Of a stretch of DNA of 64,000 nt, positions 22,617 through 35,800 are shown in pieces (positions within the stretch are counted from its first letter, which is position 1; every line of letters begins with the position of its first letter). Source of the stretch: Siphonodentalium dalli (taxonomy: Eukaryota; Mollusca; Scaphopoda; Gadilida; Siphonodentaliidae); contig CP136062.1 in NCBI GenBank assembly GCA_032622095.1, positions 196,423,887-196,487,886 of the forward strand. Direction: 5' to 3'. A model generated the notes under the pieces. It was not told the DNA's origin, searched no databases, and saw only the letters and a program-made list of their open reading frames with translations. The position numbers and the translations under genes are program-made.

Positions 22617-25531
22617 CACGCCCGATAACCCTGTAGGCTGGCGGCTGTGGGTAGGCATATTGCTGTAGTGATATTGCGTGGCGGGTTTCTCAACCAAGGT
22701 ATGTTTTAGATTATAATTGATCCAATACGCTGTAAAAGGTCAGATTTTTTTTATCACGTCAGATGCAGTAATGTCTGATTTATAAGTTGAACCTCTTGGT
22801 AACAATTTGGCATTGTAGAATACGTTGTTTGAAGACAAAATATCTCGGATATTGTCGACTTTTTCAAACTTTCAAAGTAAACAGACTCCCAAATTTGCTC
22901 AGCATGTCGATTTGTAAGTTATTTTCGTGGATACATGTGGTATAGTATCTCAGTGACAAGACAAACATGACTGCGATATCAAATAATGCATTTTTCAGTT
23001 AAAAAAAGCTATTTGACATACTGTCCCATCAATATTTTGTGGTAGGCATATTGAATAGCCAAACACCGAGAGGATAGACATATGGCAAACACAGATACGC
23101 ATGTAGCACAATGATCAAACGCTTTTGTGATGCTATATTATTCACAGTGTTGTAAATTCACATCGCCCATGAGTCAGGAAACATACACTACTTATTTCCA
23201 AGAACTAAATACTGGCAGTTGTAATGTAAAACGTTTTAACTGTGACAAACTTGCAAAATGGGGTTTTAATTGAAAATGGGGAAAGTATAGCCCAAACTAT
23301 TCAGCATATTTTAATGTAAAAAAATGAGCCATGCCAGCTTTGTGCAGTTTTCAGGCTGAATGGTCATGGTCCACTACATATAGATAATATAGCTACCATT
23401 TATAGCCGGTTTTATTTTTGGCGTTCTGCGAAAGAATGGCGTTCATATATTAGTTTTTTTCTCTTCGACCAGAACGATTCATGTCTACGCCGGTTTATGG
23501 AATATAAACCGCACACAAATAAATAACAGCATATGATGCTATTAACAATAATTCAATGTCCCGCCAATGCTAAATGTAGCTAATAGTTATACATAATTTT
23601 ATGTGGTATCAATATAGGTAAAGACATTGGGCTCAGAGAAATATCAGGTGCGAAAATTAGGGTACGCTAGAACCTGTATAGCTAGAGCATACATATAGTG
23701 GACATGGACCATGATCCAGTTATGCCGCATATACATAATCAGGAGCACCAAGCAATAATACAAATGTGTGTGGGGCGTTAACTTAATTGAGTGGGCGCTG
23801 TTGTCTCATGGGCTATATATAGGAGGAATCGCGGGCAGTGTTCGCGCTGGACCGAAAAAAAGTTTAGCCAAATTAAAATTTTATAAGCCAAATGAAAAAA
23901 AACATTAGCCAAATGTTTTTTGACCAAATTAAAAAAAACTTTGGCCAAACTAAATCATCGTTTTCTGGTCGGTTCACAATTAATGACTAAAACGTAAAAT
24001 CTAACAGACACAGGTAAAATACACAATACACGATTCGCCGTGAGATTTCGTGTGCATTGATAGTGGTAAATGTTTTGTCAATACCGTGGGGCAGGTTTTT
24101 GGATGCGTCTAAAATTCAACAAGTACGATATCATATCGGAGAAATGATCACCTCAGAAAAAAAAACATCGAGTTGTCATCGCGGGATGATTTTAGATTTT
24201 CTGACATTTAAATCTAAGATTCTGCTTCTAAATGCAGAAATTAGTCAATAAATCTGATAAATTGTATTAAAATTGTATTGAAATAATAGCACAAATTTGA
24301 GCGGGTTTTGCAACTTCCGTTTAAACTGTAATGCATATCTCAGAAATGGTTGACGTTAGAAGGCCATTAGTGAAAGAGCCGACACTTTGTACCTACTTCG
24401 TACCCAACCTGCCCCACGTTATTGACAAAAAATGCCAACCATTTATAGTGGTCCAATTGTATTTATATCTGAGTCAGGCTCCGCTCAATTATCTATTTCA
24501 GAAAGAAGCTAAAATAATGTCGGAACCAGAAGAAATAGAGCCCGATCTAGATGAATCTTTGTGTTAATTTTCTTATATTGAGCAGTGTGTAGCCCATACA
24601 CTATCTTTACCAACGTATTCAACACGTATACAATACGGAAAACGTCGACGTCACGAGTCACAAATTATGTCAACTTTATCTTTTGAACAAGAACTACACA
24701 CTTTATTAATAAAGTCGCCTATCAGTTTGATAAAAATGGCTATAAATTACGACAGAAACGAATCAATAAACGCTAAATCCTGATGTTGAATAGTTCTAGT
24801 GGGTGTGTAATAAAACACAACCACACATTATGTGTGCGTGGTGAGAAAATTAAATTATGCTGCAAGTTACAACTCACGCCCCATCGTCATGCACACATAT
24901 GTGTGGTTCTGTCTATTTTATATGAATGAATAATCATTCCAGAGTGTATTTATAAAATAATATATGCCAGAAGTTGCATATTGTTGGCTTTAAAGTGCTA
25001 AATTGGAGCTTGGTCAATATTTACCACGTGCCTATTAACAATGCCACTTGCCTATCATAACAAGTTTGTGCTTTGCCATGAGCCTACCTGCGGAGGCAAT
25101 ATGCCTGTCATAAATTTGTGATATGACACTCAGGAAAATCGATATTTTTCCACGAAAAATATGTCTTTTATTGTGGATTTTGGTTTCATTGTATCAATGG
25201 AATGTGCATCTAGTGACATGTGTACATGAAGCCTACATATCGAGATTTCTACCATTTATATTAGGTAGTTTCTTTGATAAACGACAAAAACCGGTTGTAA
25301 AATTCGACAAATTAAGTAATAAAAAATATATCTAAAGGCACACGGCTATCACAAATGGTGTATGAATACACCAATCATGGTCCTATCTAATGCCATAAGC
25401 GTTCTCGTCGGATGGATTCCAGAATTTATGATTTTTCTCAAATTCTGAGCACACGTGTGAAAACCGCCACACAATATCACTACAGCAATATGCCTACCCA
25501 CAGCCACCAGCCTATAGGGTTATCGGGCGTG
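22617..25531. mobile_element. 2.9-kb element with about 70-bp terminal inverted repeats
   Basis: The left end cacgcccgataaccctgtag and the right end, read in reverse (cacgcccgataaccctatag), match for about 70 bp with around four differences. AAAAA lies outside both ends, which could be a target duplication but is too simple to be sure. Inside are an inverted pair of 23 bp (24,075-24,097 and 24,406-24,428), a cluster of GCCAAA motifs at 23,868-23,950, and only short unrecognised ORFs (for example 24,331-24,567 and 25,543-25,893). No transposase is seen, so it is non-autonomous or decayed. Confidence 0.7.
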
Positions 25532-25536
25532 AAAAA

Positions 25537-26279
25537 CGGGCCGTGGATATGTCGTCATGCACGTGGCTACATCAAACTTTCAAACAATTGTTGTGGAATA
25601 GCATAGAATACATGGGTAAGTTAATGCATTGCATCGTCGATTCGTCGATACAATACATTAGTGACTGTCTTATTACAATAAATACACCGAGGCCCGTACC
25701 ACAGCCTCTGCTGGACATGTGCCTGTATTCGATCACAAGTCCGCCCATACCTACCTATATATACTTACCCAAACGTATAATACTGTGTACTGGCATATTA
25801 CTACGGTTGTTGCTTGCTTCTAATTCTAAGTATTATATAACACATATAACATATTCTGGTATAATTATTACAATAATCGGAATCGGCACCTGAATCGGAC
25901 GATTGTGATCTCAAATAATCGGCAATCGGCGCCAGGCTCTATTTGACAATCGGCTCATCGCTAATTATTAACCCTTTCGACTTAGAACATTTCAACATTT
26001 TTTTTAATTTCTTTAACAAAGCAGCACCGACTTGCCACGTTGTCGGGGGACGCTGTGGTCGGCTGACCTTTTATTAGTTTTAGTATATTCATGTTTACGA
26101 TATGTTCAATACAGACTGTGTAACATTATAACTAATATTAAAAGGGGCATATTTCATGAATATATGTTCGGTAAAATGTTAAATTGAGCAAGAAGTTCGA
26201 GTCTAAAATCATTCAAATATTAAATTAAAAAGAAAATAGTGTTTTTTCTTTTTCTTTTTTATAGTGAAAATGTTTAAAA
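25537..26279. other. No recognisable gene
   Basis: AT-rich sequence after the TIR element; nothing assignable. Confidence 0.3.
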
Positions 26280-26520
26280 TATCAATATTCATAAGCACCG
26301 AGGAGACTGTTTCGTCCAGTCATAATATAAGCACAAGCGCTGATAAAACTTATGAATTTCTGCAGACACCTCGTCTCCTGGCAACCGTCAATCTCATCCC
26401 ACTAGTGAATATTTGTGGAAAGTCTACAGCTAATTAACTGACTCTGACCACCGGCACCGGATGTGTTACGTAACGTTATGCATGGTGGATTGCGACTGTT
26501 TTGTAATTCCTAATTGATCT
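26280..26520. repeat. Dispersed repeat R1, left part, split by the 10-kb element
   Basis: It matches 43,025-43,241 closely, sharing atcccactagtgaatatttg, ccaccggcaccgg and tttgtaattcctaattga. Its continuation (gttcatatacgaaa) is found at 36,485, on the other side of the 9,956-bp element. This shows that R1 was interrupted. Its last eight bases are the target duplication of that element. Confidence 0.8.
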
Positions 26521-27296
26521 CACTGTGTAGGAACTGTTACATCGGAAATCGTTCTATCGCCGGTAGTGTGATGGTTCTTGCCTGATTTGTTACGGTTCCT
26601 GATGATTGAAAATAATCATTTTTGTGACAAAATCACGCATAATTATAGATATCTTGAATATATTAAACTTTCCTGAATGAACAGAGGCTGCAGAAGTGCC
26701 GTGTTATCGAAACCTGAACTCTAGACCACAATTAACTCGGTATCAGAGAGTTAACGCGTAAATATCAACATGTTACCACTGAAAATCAAGCCACGTGGAC
26801 GCAATTTCTTTGTTTTTCGTGGCGTATAAAATATGAAACTGACTATAAAGTGTACCCGTGTTATTCTTTTGTAAAATAGCTGAGAAAGTATCCCGATAGG
26901 GGTTGATAATTGGGAGCTGTGCCCTCGTAATCAACACGGGTGCGTGTTACGGTTCTATTTCAAACCGATCATGGCTGTGACGGTTCTGTCCATGAGATTT
27001 ATTCGAACGATTTCTGCACTTGGGTCCGAAAATCGTCTTGTGTATCTGACATTGTAAACCAGATAATGACTGTAGCTTATGTAATTTGCATAATAGAACA
27101 GGTATATTAAGAAATAACACAATAAATACCTAATACGGGAGATTAAGTGACATTAATAGGCAGAAATAAAATATTGAAAGTCCCGATGAGTATAGTATCA
27201 TAAGCATGCCCGCCTATATAAATGACCAATGGTAATATAAATCTACCCTCAGGAGAATATGATATGTTATATTCATTTACTTAATCTGGGCATTAA

Positions 27297-28790
27297 TAGT
27301 GCAGCGGCCAAATCGAAAAAGAGCTCTAGTTTTCGAGATACCCCTACCCACGGTATAACAAGTTAAAACTAACATTTTTTAAAGGAGAAATATATACTCT
27401 TTACGAAAATGATAGTGAAAAATAACGGAATTGGTGGTGGCTATTCTCAAATTGACGATGAACGATACCCACCAGTGACTTTTCCCAGAAATTAACGATT
27501 TTGGTAAAGTGAGCCCTGCGGCTATGTCCTAAGTTATTTGACCACATTGTTGGTGTTAAAATGACTACAGCATAACATATTTGTATCTGATATGCAAGAA
27601 GTGTTGGTTAATTTTGATTTTCATGTCATTTGGAGCCGAAACATTTATTTTTTGTTGAAAAATCACTCTTTTTCAAAAATATTATATTTTTCGAACATTA
27701 TCATTCAAACTTGTATTGCAATACTATTGAAATATTTAGTCCATATGGTGTAGTAGTTATCTGTCAAACATATGAAGAAAGAAGTTAACAACAATTTTGA
27801 ACGGTTTGCGAGATATTGGATTTAGCTACCCCTCCCCCAAACACGTTTTTGGTCGAAAAAAATAAAATATTTTTGATAATGTCATTACAAACATTTTTGA
27901 ATTGATCTGAATGGGACCCAATATGAATATTGTACTGAAAGTGTTGTCCAAAGATGCCGTTTAATCGATTACAGATGTGCTCAGGCTTTCAGACCCCCAG
28001 TTACAACAACAACTATTATTTTATTGATAACAGTTAATTTTGCATGCATTAACATCGATGTTAAGTACTAAAACCTTTGTTATAAACAACGTGACCAACT
28101 ATATAACATATGGCTCAGTAATTATCTGGACAACACAAGTAGAAAGAATTTGACAGAAATTGAAAAATAACGGAATAGGTGGTGGCTATAATTGTCAAAT
28201 CGACGATGAGCGATACCCTCCAGTGACTTTTTTCAGAAATTAACGATTTTGGTAAAGCGAGCCCTGTGGATATGTCCTAGCCTATTTGCCCATATAGTTG
28301 GGGTTAAAATTACTACATCATACCTTACTTCTATCTGATATGAAAAAAAAAGCGTTGGTTAATTTAGATTTTCCTGCCATTTGGAGCCAAAATATTTATT
28401 TTTTGCTGAAAAATCGCACTTTTTCACAAAAATATTATTATTCGAACATTATCATTCAAATGGATATTGTTATAATGCCCAAATATTTAATTCTTATGGT
28501 GATGCAGTTATTTGCCAAGCATATGCAGAAAGAAGTTAACAGAAATTTAGAACAATTTGCGAAATAGTGGATTTTAGCTACACCTCCCCCAAACACGTTT
28601 TTGGTAGAAATATTACATATTTTTGTTCAGAACTTTACCAAACTTCCCAATTGATCATATTGAGACCCAACATAATTCTTTTGCTGAAAATTGAGCCCGG
28701 GGACATTGCTTAAGTGATTAAAGACGTGTTCAGGCTTCCAGACCCCAAATTACAACAACAACGCATTTTATTTGTTATTACATACCATAA
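27297..28790. repeat. Left inverted arm, two tandem sub-units
   Basis: Sub-unit 1 (27,297 to about 28,150) and sub-unit 2 (about 28,150 to 28,790) are direct repeats. They share aaaataacggaat(t/a)ggtggtgg, agaaattaacgattttggtaaag and cctcccccaaacacgttttt. The whole arm pairs in inverse with 32,105-33,195, except that the right arm lacks about 365 bp from the head of sub-unit 2. The 89-codon ORF at 28,298-28,567 is not credible as a gene. Confidence 0.8.
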
Positions 28791-28884
28791 GTGTCGCATA
28801 TCAATCAACCAATCAATAGTTTATTCTCAAAAAACCAATAATGGTATACACAGATTACAATAATTGGACAGCTGGAGAACCCAG

Positions 28885-29130
28885 CATGTCCGACGTATAG
28901 ATGCACAAGTACTCCATTCGCGTTTAAGATTGAAATGCACTACTTTGAACTATGGCCAATTGAGTAATCACATTAAAACGTCCCCTCTCTGTCATTGTGG
29001 CAAATAGAAAAAGCATATCATTACTTTTTGGAATACAGTGGTCCTAAGACTGAACTTCTATGCGCCATACTGAATGTAATTTTATCAGAAATACTCTTTT
29101 TATGTACAGCAACTCAGTCAGCGCGAAAAT
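28885..29130 (+). pseudogene. LINE reverse-transcriptase C-terminal fragment
   Basis: The + strand from 28,891 reads RRIDAQVLHSRLRLKCTTLN and goes on to a SPLCHCGK segment followed by a stop. This pattern (RLRL...LN...H...SPxCxCG) is usual at the C-terminal end of LINE ORF2 proteins, just before their zinc knuckle. Downstream remnants are broken by frameshifts. Just upstream (28,808-28,860) lies a tail-like tcaatcaaccaatcaatag in the opposite sense, so at least two retroelement scraps meet here. It is a decayed insertion inside the 10-kb element. Confidence 0.5.
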
Positions 29131-29389
29131 CTTAAAATAGTTGACGGGGTTCAGGCATTTATCTCGAAAACAAAGCGATTTCCATAATGCCGCCATTTGT
29201 TAAAACTTCGTGAAAAGCATTGAAACCCTGCTGAGTGCGAAATTTACCACCTCCAGATCGTCTGCAATCTCACGGCGACGGGCGTATCAATGACGAAAAC
29301 AACATTATCTGTGTAGCATTGCGTCCAATCGGCTCCAACGAAACTATGTGTATATCATTGTATCCAATCAGTTCCAACTGGATTACATC

Positions 29390-31990
29390 CTAATTTTCCC
29401 CATACAATCTCCCTCCCAGATAAATTGTTTACCTCCGGATAGAAATTCCACATACTTATATATCGCATAGTTTTGGCCACAATATATGTTGATATTGAAA
29501 TCATAATCCCTTCAGTGCATGATGTGTTCAATACCTCAAATAGGGTAGGGTACATACAACAGTGAACATTTGTCAGCCGCTTGTTGTGGAGTGTCACATG
29601 GTGCAGACTTTCGGGAACCAACACATATGTATATTCTGATAAAAACTAACCTTGGTCAAGCCCTCAATTAATATTGGGGTCATATCATTTCACCATGTGG
29701 TGTCTTCCAAGACTTCAAATAAAGTAGGGGTCCTCAAAATTTTGCCTTTCTTATTTTCCAGTCACTTTCGTTAAGTGCTCATTCTTTCAGAACCCAAATC
29801 CATATATTTACATTGTTTACGTCCTTGTACAATTAACTCGCCATTGTCCATACACTCAATGATGATATCGTTCCAATCCGTGGTGTGTTCTAGTATTCAA
29901 ATTGGGAAGGGGGTAATACAAACATTGAAAAATCGCATTATTTATTTTTCAGTCGGTTTTTGTAAAGTGTCCCTGACTGTCGGGTATTAACCCATCTATA
30001 ACAATTGTGAATTTCTTTATAGAATAGCCATTTGTCCATATCGTCGTTTGACCATGAGGGCACATCCATTCAGTTCGTGGTAGGTTCAATTGTTTACATG
30101 GGGTAGGGGTCCCTTAAAATTCGCCTTCATCGTTTGTCATCTGCTTTGTGTAAGGTGCCACGGTGTTCTCGCGAACGGCGGGCTCGCGGGCCCATTGCCA
30201 TTCGGCCACAATCTCGGGTAATATGGATAGCTTATGCCTTGAGCTAGTGTTGTGTTCAAGACTTCAGATAGGGATGGAGTCCCCTGAGAGTAAAATTTAG
30301 CCCTTTCATTTGCTGACCATTTGTTGTAAAGTGCCATAGGCTATCGGGAACCATCTCATCCATAACAGATTCGTATTGCCAGATAATAATCCCATTTGTC
30401 CACAACTTCAGTTAACATTGAGAGCATATCACTTTGTTAAGACGTCAGGTTGGATAGTGGGGTCCTCAAGACATAGACAATTCGCCTTCTTGTTTGCCAG
30501 CCGCTTTTTGTAAAGTGTTCCAGGATTTCGAGGGAACCAAATCACCCATATATCAATTAATAATTTCATGACTGCAATACCTTTCGATCACACACTCAGC
30601 TAAGTATGAGAGAATATAACTGCAGTTCATGCTCTGATCAAGATATTAAATGGGTTAATGGGGTCCCCCCAAAACAGTATTCGCCTTTCTCTTTCATCAA
30701 CAACTTTTTGTAAAGTGACCCAGACATTCAAGACCCTGGTATACTATACTCTTTATATAGCGTCCATTTCTCTACACACGCAGTTAATAATGGGAGCACA
30801 TCCTTTCTGTTCATTGTGTGTCACAAGACTGCAAATGGGGTAGTGTGGCCTAACACATTACATTTCGTATTTGCCAGCCGCCTTTTGTAAAGTGTTCCAG
30901 GATTTCGAGAACAAAACCACCCATACAAATTGTAAATAATACATGAGAGCATATAGCTTCGGTTCAGTGTGTTCTAAAGAGTTTAGAAGGGTTATGGGTA
31001 CCCAAAACAGTGATATTTCGCCTTCTCTTTGCTAGCCACTTTTTGTAAAGTGCCCCAGACATTGGGAAGCCAGCCAACCCACCCATCGTGCAATGAAGAG
31101 GTATATTTCCTGAGGTATATATACCATTTGTCCACACCCCAGTTAATATTGACAACATATCCATCCATTAGTGTGTTTAAGACTTTAAATGGGGTAGGAT
31201 GCTCAAAGAAAATATTCAGCTTTGGTTTTGCCAGCCGCCTTTTGTAAAGTACCCTATGATATTGGGAACCAAACTACCCATATAAAATTTATATTCCCTG
31301 ATAGCACTACCTTTCGTTCACTCTGTCATTTAATAATAAAAGCATGAATATTCGGCGCATGGTGTGTTCAAGAGTTTAAATGGGCATATAAAGGGGTCCC
31401 ACAAAACAAAAAATATTCGCCTTTGGAGTTTGCCATCCGATTTTCGTAAAGTGCTAAAGGCTTTCGGGATCCAACCAACCCATCCATCAACACCATGTAT
31501 GCGCCCCGATATTACTATTTTTGCTCACATCCTCAGTTAATATTTACAGCAATCATTTCAGTTCGTGAGTTGTTCAACTTTAACACTTCAATTGTGTGTA
31601 GGGGGGGCTAAAACAGCAAGTTCGTCTTTCTTATTTTCAGCAACTGTGTGTAAAGCGACACATGCAGAACCCATCCATACAAATTATGTATTCTCTTATA
31701 GAACTACATTCCCGTCACACTCTCGGTTAATATAGAGAATTAGAGATCATATAGCTGAATTTCGTATTGCGTTGAAGTCTTTAAATTGGGTAGAGTGTTC
31801 TTGAAAAATATAACAAATTTGCCCTTCATATTTGCCAAGCAAAGTGCCACACTGTTTCGGGAACAAACCCATTCATAAACATTGTATATTTCCTTATGTA
31901 ATTGTCCTTTATAATTACATGATTCTTAATACTGAGATCATATTTTGTTCAGTTCGTGGTGTGTTCAGGACGTCTAATAGGGCGGGGAGC
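29390..31990. repeat. Tandem array, about 13 units of roughly 190 bp
   Basis: An anchor phrase close to ctttttgtaaagtgccccag recurs near 29,582, 29,769, 29,958, 30,141, 30,322, 30,510, 30,707, 30,884, 31,043, 31,240, 31,447, 31,650 and 31,850, with spacings of 159-207 bp. Each unit also has variants of gttaatattgagagcatat, gtgttcaagactttaaatgg, ggtagg and ttcgcctt...tttgccagccg. The units are strongly diverged, so the array is old. No reading frame is kept across units. Confidence 0.8.
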
Positions 31991-32104
31991 AACAATGATT
32001 TTGTTCTGTATGATTATGTTAGTCTATATTATGTGTCGTTTAGAACAAATACTTCAGTTGCTCAAAGTCGATATGTGTTAATATAAAATTACATGTCATA
32101 AATA

Positions 32105-33195
32105 AAATATTGTGTTGTTGTTGTAACTGGGGGTTTAATTGGAAACCTGAGGTCATCCAAAACCAGGCTCGCGGTGTCTACGGATCAGGTTTTCATCACA
32201 CGAATAATGATTAGATGCTCATTAGAATAATTTAGAAAGGTCTGTCTTAATATGTATCATAAATATGTAGTTTTTCTACCAAATCGCGTCCGGGGGAGCG
32301 GTACCTAATTCCAATATCTTGAAAACCGTTGACAATTTCTGTCAAATTCTTTCTACTTGTGATGTCCAGATAACTACTGAGCCATATGAACTATATAGTT
32401 GGTCACGTATTGTTTATAACAAAGGTTTTAGTACTTAACGTCGATGTTAATGCATGCAAAATTAACTGTTATCAATAAAATAATTGTTGTTGTTGTAACT
32501 GGGGGGTCTGAAAACCTGAACACATCTGTAATCGATTAAACGGCATCTCTGGACAACACTTTCAGTACAAGATTCATATTGGGTCCCATTCAGATCAATT
32601 CGAAAATGTTTGTAATGTCATTATCAAATATATGTATTTTTTTAGACCAAAAACGTGTTTGGGGGAGGGGTAGCTAAAATCCAATATCTCGCAAACCGTT
32701 CAAAATTGTTGTTAACTTCTTTCTTAATATGCTTGACAGATAACTACTACACCATATGGACTAAATATTTCAATAGTATTGCAATATCCGTTTGAATGAT
32801 AATGTTCGAAAAATCAAAAAAATTTGAAAAAGGGCGATTTTTCAACAAAAAATAAATGTTTCGGCTCCAAATGGCACGAAAATCAAAATTAACCAACACT
32901 TCTTGCATATCAGGTACATATATGGTATGCTGTAGTCATTTTGACGCCTACAATGTTGGCTAATAACTTAGGACATAGCCGCAGGGCTCACTTTACCAAA
33001 ATCGTTAATTCCTGGGAAAAGTCACTGGTGGGTATCGTTCATCGTCGATTTGAGAATAGCCACCACCAATTCCGTTATTTTTCACTATCATTTTCGTCTA
33101 CAGTATATATTTCTCCTTCAAAAAATGTTGGTTTTAACTTGTTCTACCGTGGGTAGGGGTACCCGACCACTGTTGGCGTTTGGCCGCTGTACTAT
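32105..33195. repeat. Right inverted arm
   Basis: This is the reverse complement of 27,297-28,790 with one large deletion. Matching blocks include the tggccgctg tip, the caccaccaattccgtta block and cgtgtttgggggagg. Short ORFs on it (33,050-33,301, for example) arise from the inverted copy and are not supported. Confidence 0.8.
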
Positions 33196-35100
33196 AATGA
33201 AAGATCCAGGTGTGACAATATTTCAATGCCAGCGTCATCATATTTCCTCCTCTGAAGTCCGCCTGGGGGGACATTTACACATTTTTGTCGCCCAGACATG
33301 AATATAACTTATGAAATCACGTTCAACTGAATCACTGATAGGTTATGACGTGATTGGGGTGGTGGTGGTGGGGGGGGGGGGGGGGGGGGCTTGAGGAGGG
33401 GGTGCTTAATTGGTGTCTATCCCCAACTTTGGTAAAAATGTTCAACAGTTACAAATTTATTATCTTACAATAGATTGGTTTGAAATTTAACACAAACAAT
33501 ATGTTGAAAGTGTTCTCTTAATTTGATTTGACAACAATTTAATAGTGGGGATTTTGTCGTTTTTAGACTAACATTTGCATACTTTCCTACACTTTAAACA
33601 TGTAATCAACCATATTTGACATATACAAATGGACACCTCTTCTTTAGAGTTGATCCAAACTCATGATGGGTGGACATGAAGTACTAGTAGGGAGCAGGTG
33701 TGATCTAGTTTTATATATCACATTTACCCCCCCCCCCCCCCCACCCAATTGGCAATAAACTGGTTTAATGGACAAATAATCTAATTCAATTTAATTAGTA
33801 TGCTTTGTATTAAATAATGTATGCTTTTTGCTAAATAAATCATCTCTCTCTCCATCTGTTGGGAACATTTCCAATATTGTGGGGGTGGTGGGCGCCAGGT
33901 TGGAAACTTCCAACACTTGGGAATCTTGAAGCCAGTCTATATGTTTTTTGCAATTTTCAGGTTCAGATATCCACATTTTCTCACTGGGCCCATGTATCCT
34001 GAGTTTCTCCCCCGGTTTGCATGGTGGCCAATCAAAGGCTACTGATCAATTCACTTCAGAATGGTATACAATCTAGAGCTATAATGTGTCATGCAGTTGG
34101 GGAAAACCAAAGCCCAGTCCTTGTGCATGAGTTTGTAGAAACAGCCAATCACCGCTCAGTGTTAGAATCGAGGTCCTCATTTTAATATTCATTATGACCT
34201 GGCCTCGATTCTAACTGAGCGGTGATTGGCTGTTTCTACTATGTCAGTCATGGAAAGGTCAGGTCACAATGAAGATTAAAATTAGGAACTGTGTCACTTG
34301 ACAAATATCTTTTTTAAAGTTGGAATTATCGACAGATTTCTCCTCTATTAGAATTGTTTACTGACAATGTGTTGATTTGTATGAGTAAATAAATTATTAG
34401 CCGACAAGAAATCACTAAGTTCCAGATATTTAGTTGATCGTTTGACCCATTTTTAATGATAGTAAACTGTATAGGTGGTGAATTTAGAGACACGTGTATG
34501 AAATTATGAATGTTTCTGATGGGAGTGTGTGGTATTTATTGAAAGATGAATTCTTTGCCGATCCATCCGTGTATATATCGTTATCATTACTGGGGTGAAT
34601 GGGCTAAATTTGTGCGACTCCCGAGCGATGGTGAAACGTTGAATTTCCACAGTTACCCTTGTCTATATAATATTCCATCAAATGCAAGAATCGAGGATGT
34701 CCAGACTGCCCCCAGAACGTACCCCGTTAAGTATACATATAACACGTTCAACGTCAATCTATACGAATCAGTAGTCCCTGTAACCTCATCCACCAAACAT
34801 ACTACCCGATCATCTGAATTTGAACCATATACATGGTATTGAACATCCCTCGGGTAGTATCCATTTTCACACACACTTAAACTAAGCCCTAAACTCATAA
34901 ATTACATATACACAATATGTGCACGGCTCACCCAAGGCCATCTTACTATAAGTTATTACTTTCTATATTTACCATACTGGGGATGGCAGGAAGACAGTCT
35001 TGCCAGATTATGCCACCCCCCACAATATACGACAGAATTATCCTTAATTGTTATCATCATTATGTAATATGTATGTGTATTGAAATAAAATATCCTATCC
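33196..35100. other. Unassigned interior of the 10-kb element, with a hairpin and a LINE tail
   Basis: It holds a G run at about 33,371-33,389, a C run near 33,727, and a 103-bp hairpin listed separately. A retroposed tail ends in aaataaaatatcctatcctatcc at about 35,084-35,106, with 3'-UTR-like sequence before it. The 98-codon ORF at 34,546-34,842 has no recognisable domain. Confidence 0.4.
34136..34238. repeat. 103-bp hairpin
   Basis: The arms tagaaacagccaatcaccgc and gcggtgattggctgtttcta are perfect inverses. Pairing continues through gaatcgagg, leaving a loop of about 30 bp. MITE-like; family unknown. Confidence 0.7.
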
Positions 35101-35289
35101 TATCCTTAACGCGAAGAAGGCGCGTATATAGGTCGGCGTATATGGGCAGTGCAAACGGGGGCCGACAGCGGAGCGCGTTACAGGCCCCTGTGGTGTCAAC
35201 TAACTTATTGTCTTATTTTTGGCTTTTTGTTGAGTAAAATACGTCTACGAAATAGACAACACTAGCCGATGTGCCCGGCCCTCTTCGAC

Positions 35290-35800
35290 CGGGATATTTA
35301 GGGATTTTTTTGTGATCGTATCCGCCTGGGCAAACTATTGTTTGATCGGCCCGGAAACATGCCTATATGAGCGAATATGGTCAAGGTCAAGGACATGGTC
35401 GCACGTGAAATTGGACCCACCCATATTGTTCCCGGGATCAAAGTAGGCCTACATTATACCAAATTTGAGTCGGATTGGTCGAGGTCCAGAAAGATGCCTA
35501 TATGAGCGTATATGAGCGAGGTCAAGGTCAAGGACACGGTCGCAATTGAAATTGGACCCGCCCATATTGTTCCCGTGATCAAAGTAGAACCAGCTACCAA
35601 ATTTGAGTGGGATCGGTCGAGGTCCAGAAACATGCCTATATGAGCGTATTTGAGCGAGGTCGAGGTCACGGACGCACGTGAAATTGGACCCGCCCATATT
35701 GTCCCCCGGATCAAAGTAGGCCTACACACCAAATTTGAGTCGGATCGGTCGAGCAGTTTTTCGAGTCTATAACACAAATACATACATACAGACAGAAGTT
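35290..35800. repeat. Tandem repeat, three units of about 137 bp
   Basis: The phrase atgcctatatgagcg recurs at about 35,358, 35,494 and 35,630. Each unit also has gaaattggacccgcccata, gatcaaagtag and caaatttgagtcggat. Two units carry ggtcaaggtcaagg. The block ends in acatacatacagacagaag, a motif class seen at the ends of other dispersed repeats in this window. Confidence 0.75.
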
